The notes beneath the pieces were generated by a model that worked only from the letters and a program-made list of their open reading frames with translations, was not told the origin of the DNA and did not search any database. DNA of 64,000 nt from contig JAAYVB010000043.1 of the NCBI GenBank assembly GCA_012517405.1, positions 62,001-126,000 on the forward strand, read 5' to 3'. Positions within the stretch are counted from its first letter, which is position 1; every line of letters begins with the position of its first letter. Shown here piece by piece: positions 9,779 through 18,566 of this stretch. The position numbers and the translations under genes are program-made. This stretch comes from Propionibacterium sp. (GTDB lineage: Bacteria; Actinomycetota; Actinomycetes; Propionibacteriales; Propionibacteriaceae).

Positions 9779-10982
9779 ACCGGCCGGAGACGTCTGGGCC
9801 GAGCTGGTCGGTCAGCAGCGCGCGGTCGCCACCTTGAGCGCGGCGGCCAAGGCGGCCCGCCAACCCGGCGGCGACGGTTCGCCCCACGCCATGACGCACG
9901 CCTGGCTGATCACCGGGCCACCCGGGTCCGGACGAAGCAATGCGGCCCGGGCGTTCGCCGCCGCGCTGCTGTGCGATCAGGGCGGCTGCGGGCGGTGCAC
10001 GGTCTGCCGCAGCGCCGAATCCGGCGCCCATCCCGATGTCACGCTGGTACGCACCGAACAGTTGTCGATCTCGGTTGCCGAGGTGCGCGAGCTCGCCATG
10101 AAGGCCGCGATGTCTCCCACGGTGGGACGCTTCCAGGTGATCGTGGTGGAGGACGCTGATCGGATCACTGATCAGGGTGCCGATGCGCTGCTGAAGGCCC
10201 TGGAGGAGCCGCCGCCGCGTACCGTCTGGCTGCTGTGCGCGCCGACCGCCGAGGACGTCATCGTGACGGTGCGATCGAGGACCCGGCAGGTCAATCTGCG
10301 CACACCATTGGACACCGAGGTCGCGCAGCTGCTGGTCGAACGCGATGGCATCGATCCCGAACTGGCCGCGTATGCGGCGCGGGCAGCTCAGGGCCACATC
10401 GGGCGTGCCCGTGCATTGGCCCGCAGCGAGGACGCCCGGACCGCCCGTCAGCAGATCATGGCGATACCCGGCTCACTGAACAGCGTCGGAGCTTGCCTGC
10501 GGGCCGCCGCCACGATCGTCGAGTTGGCGACGGCGCAGGCCGAGCGCAGCACCGGCGAGATCGATGCCCGCGAACTCGCCGAGTTGAAAGAGGCACTGGG
10601 CTACGGAACGAAGGGTGCGCGTCCCAAGCAGGCCACCGCCGCATTGAAGGAACTCGAGGATCAGCAGAAGGCGCGCGCCAAGCGTCTGCAGCGAGATGCG
10701 CTCGACCGGGTGCTGACCGAGCTGACCACCTGGTACCGCGATGTGCTGACCGTGCAACTACAGGCAGTCGATCCCGCATCGTCCCAACCATCGGCCGAGG
10801 GCCTCGGATTGATCAACACCGAGATGCATGCCGAGATCGCGCAGGCCGCGCGCTCTGCGACCGCCGAGCAGACCCTGCGCAGGGTGGACGCCATCCTGGC
10901 CGCTCGTGACGCGCTCGAGCACTCCGTCGCGCCGCTGCTGGCGATGGAAGCGTTGATGCTCAACCTGGCCGATCCCGGCTGA
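9771..10982 (+). CDS. holB: DNA polymerase III delta' subunit
   Basis: Clamp-loader subunit (403 aa). The N-terminal AAA+ domain has a P-loop GPPGSGRS (Arg in place of Lys, as is usual for the non-hydrolysing delta'), a four-cysteine zinc module in CDQGGCGRCTVC, an ExxDRIT Walker-B region (VEDADRIT), LLKALEEPPPRT, and the sensor SRTR instead of SRC. The C-terminal part is helical. Begins inside the end of tmk. A perfect 18-base palindrome 10 bases after its stop could end the transcript. Confidence 0.93.
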   Translation: MAEPAGDVWAELVGQQRAVATLSAAAKAARQPGGDGSPHAMTHAWLITGPPGSGRSNAARAFAAALLCDQGGCGRCTVCRSAESGAHPDVTLVRTEQLSISVAEVRELAMKAAMSPTVGRFQVIVVEDADRITDQGADALLKALEEPPPRTVWLLCAPTAEDVIVTVRSRTRQVNLRTPLDTEVAQLLVERDGIDPELAAYAARAAQGHIGRARALARSEDARTARQQIMAIPGSLNSVGACLRAAATIVELATAQAERSTGEIDARELAELKEALGYGTKGARPKQATAALKELEDQQKARAKRLQRDALDRVLTELTTWYRDVLTVQLQAVDPASSQPSAEGLGLINTEMHAEIAQAARSATAEQTLRRVDAILAARDALEHSVAPLLAMEALMLNLADPG

Positions 10983-10992
10983 GCAATACTTA

Positions 10993-11010
10993 CCGCTCCA
11001 ATTGGAGCGG
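10993..11010. terminator. perfect 18-bp palindrome after holB
   Basis: CCGCTCCAATTGGAGCGG is fully self-complementary and lies 10 bases after the holB stop, followed by GTGCTTTCGG rather than a T run. It could be a weak terminator for tmk-holB or an operator for the DoxX-family gene downstream. Confidence 0.4.
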
Positions 11011-11102
11011 GTGCTTTCGGCGTGTCAGCCGCTGCTTCTTGGCGCGCGGGCCCAAGATGGGAACTGACTTATTGGGCTCAGACACGACAGCGAGGACAGC
11101 TT

Positions 11103-12011
11103 GTGAGTACCGCCATCGAGGATGTGACCGAGCAGGCCGCACGCGCCATCGGCAACGAGTCGTCGGCCACGAACCCGTCCCGGATCGTGCGCGCCTCGTC
11201 GTTGGCCGGCGCCAGTCCGGCTGTTCCCCGCGATCCGCGGCTGCTGCAGGCCGAACAGGCCGACTACGAGGCTCGCGCCGCCGCGCGGGAGGCCGAAGCA
11301 GCGCAAGCCGCCGCTCAGGAGGCCGCCACCCGCGCCGCCGCCGCCAAGGCCGCGGCCGAGAAGTCGAAGGCCGATCTGGCAGTCGCGCGCGAAGAAGCCA
11401 AAGCGAAAGCCGAGGCAGCCGCCCTAGCGGTGCGCCTCGAACGCGAGGAGATCGACGATGCGGCGGCCGCTGCCCGCGCTCAGCAGCGCGCGTCTCGCGA
11501 CGAGAAACTCGGTACGGTGCATGCCGTCCAAGCGCCCGAGCCCGAGATCATCACGGTCACCAAGCCCAGCACCGATCAGTTCGCCGGTGCGCTGACCTTG
11601 TTCTTGGTGCGGCTGGCTCTTGCCGCCTTTGCCGCGATCATCGGCTGGCAGTCACTGGTCGACCGGCAGGCCACCATCGACGCGCTCAGCTACGTCGGCT
11701 TGGACGCGACGCTGGCCGGCTCGGCAGCCTGGGGCGTCAGCATCCTGCTGATCGTTGTGGCAGTGTTCCTGGTCGTCGGGCTCGGCACCCGGATTTTCGC
11801 CGCAGTCCTGTTGGCGGGTGCGGTCGGCTTCATGGCCTTCTTCCGCTTCGGGCCGTTCAGCCCGTTCCTGGAGGGGCATTTCGGCTTCTACGGCGACCGC
11901 GACGTGTTGCTGGGGGTGCTCAGCCTCGTGCCGTTGCTGATGGGCGGCGGCGGCTTCAGCATCGATGCCCATCTGCGTCACCGCCGTCAGAAGGCCAAGC
12001 AGGCCAACTGA
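11103..12011 (+). CDS. DoxX-family membrane protein with long Ala/Glu/Lys coiled-coil N-terminus
   Basis: A 302-aa protein. Residues about 60-150 are an Ala/Glu/Arg/Lys-rich segment with clear coiled-coil character; residues about 165-290 contain four hydrophobic helices (LTLFLVRLALAAFAAIIGW onward) with the DoxX-type layout, then a basic tail RHRRQKAKQ. DoxX-type proteins are small membrane redox-associated proteins of uncertain role. Start GTG 11103 is chosen because GAGGA sits 6 bases upstream; the frame is open further up without a site. Confidence 0.7.
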   Translation: MSTAIEDVTEQAARAIGNESSATNPSRIVRASSLAGASPAVPRDPRLLQAEQADYEARAAAREAEAAQAAAQEAATRAAAAKAAAEKSKADLAVAREEAKAKAEAAALAVRLEREEIDDAAAAARAQQRASRDEKLGTVHAVQAPEPEIITVTKPSTDQFAGALTLFLVRLALAAFAAIIGWQSLVDRQATIDALSYVGLDATLAGSAAWGVSILLIVVAVFLVVGLGTRIFAAVLLAGAVGFMAFFRFGPFSPFLEGHFGFYGDRDVLLGVLSLVPLLMGGGGFSIDAHLRHRRQKAKQAN

Positions 12012-12018
12012 GCCACCC

Positions 12019-12024
12019 TAGTAT
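12019..12024 (+). promoter_or_regulatory. -10 hexamer, leaderless start of hydrolase lipoprotein gene
   Basis: TAGTAT followed by 6 bases and then ATG at 12031, with no ribosome binding site between. Transcription would begin at or next to the start codon. The -35 region is weak. Confidence 0.6.
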
Positions 12025-12030
12025 TTGGGT

Positions 12031-13608
12031 ATGCGTTGGCCTCGGGTAGCAGTCGTCGCGCTGGCCTGCGCTGTCGGTCTGAGCGGTTGCTTCTCGCAGC
12101 CCGACAGCCCGCCGGCATCCGCGATTCAGCTGCCGACACCCGAGCAGACTTTTCCGGCCGAGCCCTCGCCTGATCGGATGGTCGCCGGCGCGGTCACCGA
12201 TGTGAAACCGCCCGGCTTCGCCGATGCCCCCGGTGACGATCTCGCCTCATACACCAGCCAGCGGTTGCGCTGGACCGACTGCGACGGCGGCTACCGTTGT
12301 GCGACCTTCCTGACGCCGCTCGACTGGCAGGATCCCGGCGCCCAGGCGATCACCATCGCGATGAAGATGCGCCCGGCCAGTACCGGGCCCTATATGGGGC
12401 CGCTGTTCGTCAACCCCGGTGGTCCCGGGGGATCAGCCCAGGACTATGTCGTCGGCTTCCCGACCTCCGGGTTGGAAGGCTTCGACATCATCGGCCTGGA
12501 TTCCCGCGGATCGGGGGAATCGACGCCGGTGGTCTGCGGCACGGGTGCTCAGACCGACGCCTACCTCAATACCGACTTCACGCCGGACGACCAGTCGGAG
12601 CGCGACGCACTGATCGCCGCGCAGCAGGCCTTCAACGAGGAATGCCGTCAGGCTTCCGGTGCGCTGCTCGACCATATTTCGACCATCGAGGCCATCTACG
12701 ACTACGACCTCGCCCGCCAGCTGATCGGAGCCGAGAAGCTGAGCTTCTTCGGCACCAGTTACGGCACCTTCCTCGGCGCCGTCTACGCCGAGTTGTACCC
12801 GACGAGGATCGACAAGATGGTGCTCGATTCTGCGGTGAACCTGCAACCCGACAGCGATGTCATCCAGGCCGAGGGATTCGATCGGAGCCTGCGAGCCTTC
12901 GCGTCCTGGTGCGCCTCGAACGACTGCGGACTGGGGAGCAGCGAGCAGGAGGTCGTGGACACGATCGTGGCGTTCATCAACGGTCTGGACGCTGCTCCGC
13001 TGCCCGGCGACGGAAGCCGGATGCTGACCGAGTCGCAGGCGGTTTCCGGGCTGCTGCTGTACTTCTACTTCGGCTCGGACGTCTATCAGGAACTCAGTTC
13101 ACTCCTGCAGTACACCATGACCAGCGGTGACGGGGCGTACTTGCAGCAGGTCGCAGATTCGATGAACGACCGCAATTCCGATGGGACCTATGGCTCGCTG
13201 GCTTACTCGTTCCCGGCCATCAGCTGCGCGGACGAGGGCGATGACGGCGTCCAGGCCGCATTCGACGACTGGACCGGACGAAACAGCGAACTTGCACCGA
13301 TCTTCGGGAAGCTGTTCGGTCCCGACCTGACCTGTCCCTTGTGGACGGCCGAGCCCGCGGAGTCGATAGATTTCACCGGCAAAGATGCCCCGCCGATCCT
13401 CATCGTCCAGAACACCGGCGACTCGGCAACCCCCTACGAAAACGCCGAACTGATGGCGTCCGAGTTGCAGTCGGCGACCCTGGTCACGCGTGAAGCCGCA
13501 GGTCACGGCGCCTACGATTCGGGCAGCGCCTGCCTGGACTGGATCGTGGTGGACTACCTGGTCAACGGCACAGTGCCGGCGGAAGGCACACGCTGCACCG
13601 ATGGCTGA
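12031..13608 (+). CDS. secreted alpha/beta-hydrolase lipoprotein (tripeptidyl aminopeptidase-like)
   Basis: A 525-aa protein with a lipoprotein signal peptide (MRWPRVAVVALACAVGLSGC, lipobox LSGC) so it should be anchored outside the membrane. The alpha/beta-hydrolase fold shows the oxyanion stretch FVNPGGPGGSA, the nucleophile elbow GTSYGTFLG (Ser), and a C-terminal TAP-like domain with the catalytic Asp in NTGDSATPYENA and His in AGHGAYDSG. This is the arrangement of Streptomyces tripeptidyl aminopeptidases and mycobacterial Hip1-type hydrolases, which cleave N-terminal peptides or esters; the substrate is not known. The first codon sits 6 bases after a -10 hexamer. Confidence 0.85.
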   Translation: MRWPRVAVVALACAVGLSGCFSQPDSPPASAIQLPTPEQTFPAEPSPDRMVAGAVTDVKPPGFADAPGDDLASYTSQRLRWTDCDGGYRCATFLTPLDWQDPGAQAITIAMKMRPASTGPYMGPLFVNPGGPGGSAQDYVVGFPTSGLEGFDIIGLDSRGSGESTPVVCGTGAQTDAYLNTDFTPDDQSERDALIAAQQAFNEECRQASGALLDHISTIEAIYDYDLARQLIGAEKLSFFGTSYGTFLGAVYAELYPTRIDKMVLDSAVNLQPDSDVIQAEGFDRSLRAFASWCASNDCGLGSSEQEVVDTIVAFINGLDAAPLPGDGSRMLTESQAVSGLLLYFYFGSDVYQELSSLLQYTMTSGDGAYLQQVADSMNDRNSDGTYGSLAYSFPAISCADEGDDGVQAAFDDWTGRNSELAPIFGKLFGPDLTCPLWTAEPAESIDFTGKDAPPILIVQNTGDSATPYENAELMASELQSATLVTREAAGHGAYDSGSACLDWIVVDYLVNGTVPAEGTRCTDG

Positions 13609-13651
13609 GTCGGCTGTTCGGGCACGGTTTCGTCCGGACGCGCGGTATCGG

Positions 13652-13657
13652 TATAGT
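13652..13657 (+). promoter_or_regulatory. promoter -10 of tRNA-Thr
   Basis: TATAGT with a TTTCGT-like -35 18 bases upstream. The predicted start is about 25 bases before the mature tRNA 5' end. Confidence 0.55.
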
Positions 13658-13688
13658 TTGCGTGGTCGGTCCGGCCAGGGGCCGGTGC

Positions 13689-13764
13689 GCCACCTTAGCT
13701 CAGTCGGTAGAGCGACGCTCTCGTAAAGCGTAGGTCGCGAGTTCGATTCTCGCAGGTGGCTCCA
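13689..13764 (+). tRNA. tRNA-Thr (anticodon CGT)
   Basis: A 76-nt cloverleaf with all stems perfectly paired: acceptor GCCACCT/AGGTGGC, D stem GCTC/GAGC, anticodon stem ACGCT/AGCGT around the loop CTCGTAA, T stem GCGAG/CTCGC with loop TTCGATT. The anticodon is CGT (reads ACG, Thr). The discriminator is T and CCA is encoded. Confidence 0.97.
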
Positions 13765-13992
13765 GTATTTCACCTAGTCATCTATCGTTTCTCGGTTCTT
13801 GGCTCGGAGTCTCGTTCTCGCGCAAACCTCAAGAACCCTCGCGAGCTTCGGAATGCTGCGTTCCGAGGCTCATCGATGTCGTCAAGAGCATGGTGACGCC
13901 GCACTCGACGATCCTTCTGTCAGGATCCGTCGTCACAACATCGCGCCGGACTGAGTCCCCTGCCTGTGGAGGTCACGCCGCAACTCCCGAGC

Positions 13993-14994
13993 TCAGAAGC
14001 CGGACTTGGTGCCGTAGTAGGTCGGCAAGCGGGGTGTGTAGTGCTCCTCGAGCGCAGCGACTTCCTCGCCGGTGAGGTGCACCGCGAGGGCGGCGGCAGC
14101 GTCAGCGAGATGATGCGGCTTGGTTGCCCCGACAATGGGTGCGGAGACAACCGGATTGTGCAGCACCCAGGCCAGGGCAATCTGTGCCATCGAGACATCT
14201 CGAGCTTCCGCTATGGCCTGCACGGCATCGACGGTGCCCTTGTCGGTCTCCAGCCACAGCGGCCTACCCGAGGGGTCGGCGCGGGGGTTGGACCTGCTGC
14301 GGGTGGTGGAGCTCTCGCCCCAAGGTCGGGTCACCAGACCCGCGGCCAGAGGAGACCACGGGATCGCGCCGACGCCCTGGTCTGCGAGCAGGGGGTACAT
14401 CTCGCGTTCCTCCTCGCGTGCAACGAGGCTGTACTGATCCTGCATAGAGACGAACTTGGTCCAGTTGTGCAGTTCGGCGGTGTACTGCATCTTGGAGAAC
14501 TGCCAGGCCCACATGGAGGAGGCGCCGATGTAACGCGCCTTGCCGGCCTTCACCACGTTGTGGAGTGCCTCCATTGTCTCTTCGACCGGGGTGTTCGGAT
14601 CGAAGCGGTGGATCTGGTACAAATCGATGTAGTCGGTGCCGAGCCGCTTCAGCGAGGCGTCGACCTGTTCGAGGACCGCCCGTCGTGACAGACCGCGGCC
14701 GCCCGGGCCGGAGCCCATGGGGCCGAACAGCTTGGTGGCGATCACCACGTCCTCACGCTTGGTGAACTTCGTGATGGCGGCTCCGGTGATCTCCTCGCTG
14801 GAACCAGCCCCGTAGATGTTGGCAGTGTCCCAGAAGGTGATGCCCAGTTCGACGGCCTGTCGAAAGATCGGCTCGGCGGCCTCCGCATCCAATGCCCAGG
14901 CCCCTTGACGGCCGACGGCACTGAAGCTCATGCAGCCCAAAGCGATTCGGCTGATCCTCAACCCGGAGGTCCCAAGTCGTGTGTACTCCATCAT
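13993..14994 (-). CDS. aldo/keto reductase
   Basis: NAD(P)H-dependent oxidoreductase of the AKR superfamily, 333 aa (MMEYTRLGTSGLRISRIALG). The catalytic tetrad is visible: Asp and Tyr in DTANIYGAGSSEE, Lys in IATKLFG and His in YIDLYQIHRFD. The sequence resembles the YajO/AKR13-type (IolS-like) subgroup (VSMQDQYSLVAREEEREM). GGGAG lies just before the ATG at 14994; a second ATG follows at once. The region between the tRNA and its stop holds no gene. Substrate unknown. Confidence 0.88.
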   Translation of the reverse strand: MMEYTRLGTSGLRISRIALGCMSFSAVGRQGAWALDAEAAEPIFRQAVELGITFWDTANIYGAGSSEEITGAAITKFTKREDVVIATKLFGPMGSGPGGRGLSRRAVLEQVDASLKRLGTDYIDLYQIHRFDPNTPVEETMEALHNVVKAGKARYIGASSMWAWQFSKMQYTAELHNWTKFVSMQDQYSLVAREEEREMYPLLADQGVGAIPWSPLAAGLVTRPWGESSTTRSRSNPRADPSGRPLWLETDKGTVDAVQAIAEARDVSMAQIALAWVLHNPVVSAPIVGATKPHHLADAAAALAVHLTGEEVAALEEHYTPRLPTYYGTKSGF

Positions 14995-15130
14995 GGTCTC
15001 CCTCGACGTCTGCTTGTTGCGCCCACAGTGCAAGGAAACACGCTTTCGGGGCGAACGGGACAGATCCGGATCGTGCCGGAAGCGGCTGGGCCAGGCCGAG
15101 GGGCTGCCTCTAGGTCTCCTGCCAAGCAGC

Positions 15131-15219
15131 CGTGCCTAATCTTCTTCAGTTGGGCCGAAAACTCTCAAATTGGCCGGCTTGGATCGATCCAATACCGCAA
15201 GTGAAGAAGATGAGGCACG
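15131..15219. repeat. 22-bp imperfect inverted repeat with nested palindrome
   Basis: The arm at 15131-15152 (core CCTAATCTTCTTCAGTTG) pairs with the arm at 15198-15219 (core CAAGTGAAGAAGATGAGG) with two mismatches over 22 bases. The 45-base loop contains a perfect 14-base palindrome TTGGATCGATCCAA at 15179-15192. It could be a small mobile-element remnant, a strong stem-loop, or paired operator sites. Confidence 0.6.
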
Positions 15220-15397
15220 CTGGCATGCCGGTCCAAGGCCGCGGGCGAAGAAGTTCGGGCGGGCACCCGCGTTATCCCGACAGACGCGATGACCAAGAAC
15301 GGCGGGACTGGTGCGCGGATCAGTCCGTGACGAACGGCTGCCCCCCGCGGTGCTTGGGCGCCCCGTCGAGACGTCGGCACACCTGTGGGGCAGCGTC

Positions 15398-15403
15398 TAC
15401 GCT
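15398..15403 (+). promoter_or_regulatory. -10 hexamer, leaderless start of esterase operon
   Basis: TACGCT followed by 6 bases and then ATG at 15410, without a ribosome binding site. Confidence 0.55.
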
Positions 15404-15409
15404 TGCCCT

Positions 15410-16399
15410 ATGACCAGCCGGGACACGAGCGGGCAGCCGCCTGTGAGCCGATTGGCCAGGGCAATCCTGAGCCTGTTCGCTGCACCGCGAATCAACATCC
15501 GGGCGGACTACGAGAAGGTGCGTCGCGTTCAGCGGGCCCTAGCCAGGATCATCTTTCGTGGTCCCTACCGCATCCTTGACCAGGCAGTGCTCGGCAAGGA
15601 CGGCCATGAGATCCCGGTCCGGGTATTCCTGCCGAAATCGACTGTCCGTCCGGGAGCCCTGGTGTTCTTCCATGGCGGCGGTTGGGTCACCGGTGATATC
15701 GACACGTACATGTCGACCTGCCGTACCATGGCCGACCTGACCGGACAGGTCGTCTGCGCGGTCGACTATCGACTTGCCCCCGAGCACCCGTTCCCGGCCG
15801 GGCTGGACGACTGTCTTTGCGTGACTGAGAGTCTGCTGGCGCACCCGCGGCGGATCGGGGCCCGCCGGCCCGAGGACATCACCTTGGTGGGTGACTCCGC
15901 CGGCGCCAACCTCGCCGCCGTGGTCTCGCTCCTGCTGCGCCAGCGAGACGCAACCCTACCGGGCGCGCAGATCCTGCTCTACCCGGTCACTCAGTGGGAC
16001 CACGACCCTGCCACCTCGCCGTATCCGTCGGTGGGGGAGTACGGCACCGGGCTGCGCCTCACAGCCCAGGAGGTCCGTGACTACCTGGTCATGTACCAGC
16101 CGGATGCCGCCCTCCGGAAGATTCCTTCGGTCTCACCGCTGGCCGCCGACGACCTGTCCGGGCAGCCGCGCACGCTGGTGATCACCGCCGAACTGGACCT
16201 GCTCCGCGACGAGGGCGAGGCCTACGGCCGGGCACTTCGCGCGGCGGGCAGCCCGGCACGAATCGAACGGATCGATGGTGCCTTGCACGGCTTCATCGTG
16301 CTGCCGAGATTCTCGCGGGTACTGACGAAGGCTTACGAACTCATCAACGGGTTCCTCGACGGTGACATGACCGACAGCCGCACCCTGGACACGCCGTGA
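15410..16399 (+). CDS. alpha/beta-hydrolase, hormone-sensitive-lipase-type esterase
   Basis: Hydrolyses small acyl esters; 329 aa, no signal peptide. The HSL-family oxyanion motif HGGGW starts at about residue 88. The nucleophile is Ser163 in GDSAG, the acid is in ITAELDLLRDEGE, and the catalytic His is in ALHGF. A YRLAPEHPFPA stretch is typical of the family. First gene of a three-gene operon; the next gene begins with GTG overlapping its TGA. Pairing with an acyltransferase suggests that the two make and break the same kind of acyl ester, which is an inference. Confidence 0.85.
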   Translation: MTSRDTSGQPPVSRLARAILSLFAAPRINIRADYEKVRRVQRALARIIFRGPYRILDQAVLGKDGHEIPVRVFLPKSTVRPGALVFFHGGGWVTGDIDTYMSTCRTMADLTGQVVCAVDYRLAPEHPFPAGLDDCLCVTESLLAHPRRIGARRPEDITLVGDSAGANLAAVVSLLLRQRDATLPGAQILLYPVTQWDHDPATSPYPSVGEYGTGLRLTAQEVRDYLVMYQPDAALRKIPSVSPLAADDLSGQPRTLVITAELDLLRDEGEAYGRALRAAGSPARIERIDGALHGFIVLPRFSRVLTKAYELINGFLDGDMTDSRTLDTP

Positions 16400-17889
16400 C
16401 TCCCGATCCGCCCCGTACCTCCCCAGGGCTGCGCCATTCGTCCGCCTGGTGGCCGCGTACGCCTCCGTCGACCTGGGTGCGGCTCGACAACGCCGCGAAC
16501 ATCTTCCTCGCCACGCGCAGTGATATCGACACGAAGGTCTTCCGGTTGGCCGCCGAGCTGGACGAAATGGTCGATCCGGCGGTCCTGCAGGAGGCCCTCG
16601 ACCGGGTCTATGCGCAGTACCCGCTGTTCCGGGCGGTGCTGCGCCAAGGCATCTTCTGGTACTACCTGCAGGAGTCCGACCGGCATCCGGTGGTCGCCGA
16701 GGACGTCGCCCCATCGGTGACCCACCTCTACCGTTTCGACAGTCGTGACCTGCTGTTCCGAGTGCTGCACCGCGGACACAGGATCTCCCTGGAGGTCTTC
16801 CATGCGCTCACCGACGGCACCGGGGCGCTCTGGTTCTTCCAGGACCTGCTCACCGAGTACCTCGGGCTGCGCCATCCCGAGGAGTTCGCGGCCGCCGCGC
16901 TGACCGGCCGATCCGGCGTGAAACAGGAGTTCACCGTCGACGCGTTCTCGCAATGGTTCGGCTCCCGGCGGGGCGCAGGCGCCTTCATCGAGGAGGCGAC
17001 GACGCCGGTCGGGTCGACCTCCTCACTGGTCGCGGACAACGCGGGCGGGCCGGTGGCCAGCCACGAGAAGGCCTCGCATCCTCACACGCGGTCCCGGCGG
17101 GTGGTACGGGTCCGCGGGAGGCTCACCCCTGACCGGCGGACGCGGGTGGTCGAGGTATCGGTGCCGGTCCGGTCCATGCTGGACCTGGCACGGGCCCAGG
17201 GTGTCTCGCTGACCATCTACCTGATCGCGCTGTTCTTCGAATCCCTGCGCGCGACCAGGGTCCTGCGTCGAGAGGCTCGTACCATGGCGGTGTCGGTCCC
17301 GGTGAACTTGCGCCAGTTCTTCCCATCGGCGTCGGGGCGCAACTTCTTCGCCACCATTCGCCTGATGCACCAGTACCGCGCGGATTCCGGCGCCGACTCC
17401 CTCGGCGCGGTCTGCCGGAGCCTGGACGAGCAGTTCCAGAGCCAGCTCACCCAAGACGGTCTCCAGCGCAAGATCCGGCGTCTGGTCCGCTTCGAGCGCC
17501 ATCCGCTGCTGCGGTTCATCCCGCGACCGTTGAAGGACGCGGTGCTGGGCGCGGTTAACCACCTGAACAACAGGGGCATCACGGTGGCGATCTCGAACCT
17601 CGGCCGGGTCGCCCTGCCGGCACCGGCCGACCCGCATGTCCGCCGGATGTTCCTCCATGTGTCGGCAGCCCGTCCACAGCTGTCCGCGATCAGTCACGGC
17701 GACGTGCTGACCGTCTCGTTCACCAGTCCCTTTGTCGAGACCGACTACCACGCGGCCTTCGTCCGCCACCTCACCGATCGGGGCGTCGCCGTGCGGGTGA
17801 ATGCCTCGCGGGTGACGGCCCAGGAACTCGCCGAGGCGGAAGGCGATCCCTCCCGGTTGGAGACGTGCGCGCGGAGGAGGCAACGATGA
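16396..17889 (+). CDS. condensation-superfamily O-acyltransferase (HxxxDG)
   Basis: A 497-aa protein of the chloramphenicol-acetyltransferase/condensation/alcohol acetyltransferase fold. The active-site motif is HALTDG (His136, Asp140); a second half contains MAVSVPVNLRQFFPS and VAISNLGRVALP, positions that correspond to the bridging elements of PapA- and Atf-type enzymes. It should transfer an acyl group from CoA or a carrier to an alcohol or amine. GTG start overlaps the esterase stop; ATGA overlap with the next gene, so the three genes are translationally coupled. Substrate unknown. Confidence 0.75.
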   Translation: MTPDPPRTSPGLRHSSAWWPRTPPSTWVRLDNAANIFLATRSDIDTKVFRLAAELDEMVDPAVLQEALDRVYAQYPLFRAVLRQGIFWYYLQESDRHPVVAEDVAPSVTHLYRFDSRDLLFRVLHRGHRISLEVFHALTDGTGALWFFQDLLTEYLGLRHPEEFAAAALTGRSGVKQEFTVDAFSQWFGSRRGAGAFIEEATTPVGSTSSLVADNAGGPVASHEKASHPHTRSRRVVRVRGRLTPDRRTRVVEVSVPVRSMLDLARAQGVSLTIYLIALFFESLRATRVLRREARTMAVSVPVNLRQFFPSASGRNFFATIRLMHQYRADSGADSLGAVCRSLDEQFQSQLTQDGLQRKIRRLVRFERHPLLRFIPRPLKDAVLGAVNHLNNRGITVAISNLGRVALPAPADPHVRRMFLHVSAARPQLSAISHGDVLTVSFTSPFVETDYHAAFVRHLTDRGVAVRVNASRVTAQELAEAEGDPSRLETCARRRQR

Positions 17890-18557
17890 GCCACTGCCGG
17901 TCATGCGGCGCCGACATCGAGGGCCGATGGCGGGTCTGCCCTCTGTGCCGGGTTCCGCTCGACCTTGGCGCAGCGGTGCTGCCGGCGCCTGAGGAGGCAT
18001 ACCCGGCCGCGCCGCTGCGTTTCGACCGCCGGCAGCTCTGGGCGGTCCTCGTACCGCTGTCAGTGCTGGCGGTGATCGCGTCGTTCGCCGCGCAGGCACT
18101 GGTGCCGGATCTGATGGCGCCGATCCGCACGGTCTGGCTCTCGGTCGCCGCGTTGTGGCTGGTGGTGCTGGTCGCCGCCTACCGGCGCCACAACGTCGGC
18201 AGCCTCGTGCTCTGGCTGGTGGTGCTGCTGTCACTGGCGGCGGTCGCCTGGGATCTGGTCACCGGCTGGTCGATGTGGGCCACGACCTGGGCGATCCCGA
18301 GCATCTGCACCTTCGCGAATCTGGCTCTGGTGATCGTGGTCCGCGTCGTGCGGATGGAGCCCTCCGAGCACATCGCCAAGGCCGCCCTGGTGATGCTGTT
18401 CGGCCTCGTCCCGGGGCTGTTCGTGCTGCTGGGGTGGGTTACGGTCACGACGCCGTCGTGGGCCTGCGTCGGACTCAGCGCGTTACTGCTGGCCGCAATC
18501 TCGGTGTTCCGGCCCCGGCAGCTCGGCGACGCATTGCGCCGGAGGCTGCAGGCCTGA
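17886..18557 (+). CDS. zinc-ribbon six-helix membrane protein (DUF6320-like)
   Basis: A 223-aa protein. Residues 3-25 form a zinc ribbon (CRSCG ... CPLCR); after a short linker come six hydrophobic helices of about 18-24 residues, starting at LWAVLVPLSVLAVIASFAAQ. It resembles the DUF6320 family, which as I recall occurs next to acyltransferase and alpha/beta-hydrolase genes in other Gram-positive bacteria; the family name is from memory. GGAGG precedes the ATG, which overlaps the upstream stop. Function unknown; it may localise or partner the two cytosolic enzymes at the membrane. Confidence 0.7.
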   Translation: MSHCRSCGADIEGRWRVCPLCRVPLDLGAAVLPAPEEAYPAAPLRFDRRQLWAVLVPLSVLAVIASFAAQALVPDLMAPIRTVWLSVAALWLVVLVAAYRRHNVGSLVLWLVVLLSLAAVAWDLVTGWSMWATTWAIPSICTFANLALVIVVRVVRMEPSEHIAKAALVMLFGLVPGLFVLLGWVTVTTPSWACVGLSALLLAAISVFRPRQLGDALRRRLQA

Positions 18558-18566
18558 GCGCGCATC

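Larger units (their letters stand above)
14995..15409. other. 415-bp intergenic region between divergent genes
   Basis: No credible coding frame was seen. It holds the divergent promoters of the aldo/keto reductase and the esterase operon, and a long imperfect inverted repeat around 15131-15219 with a perfect palindrome inside its loop. Confidence 0.6.

Noticed and set aside
13765-13992. Possible small gene between tRNA-Thr and the aldo/keto reductase
   Set aside because: Only short frames without a ribosome binding site or recognisable composition; treated as intergenic.
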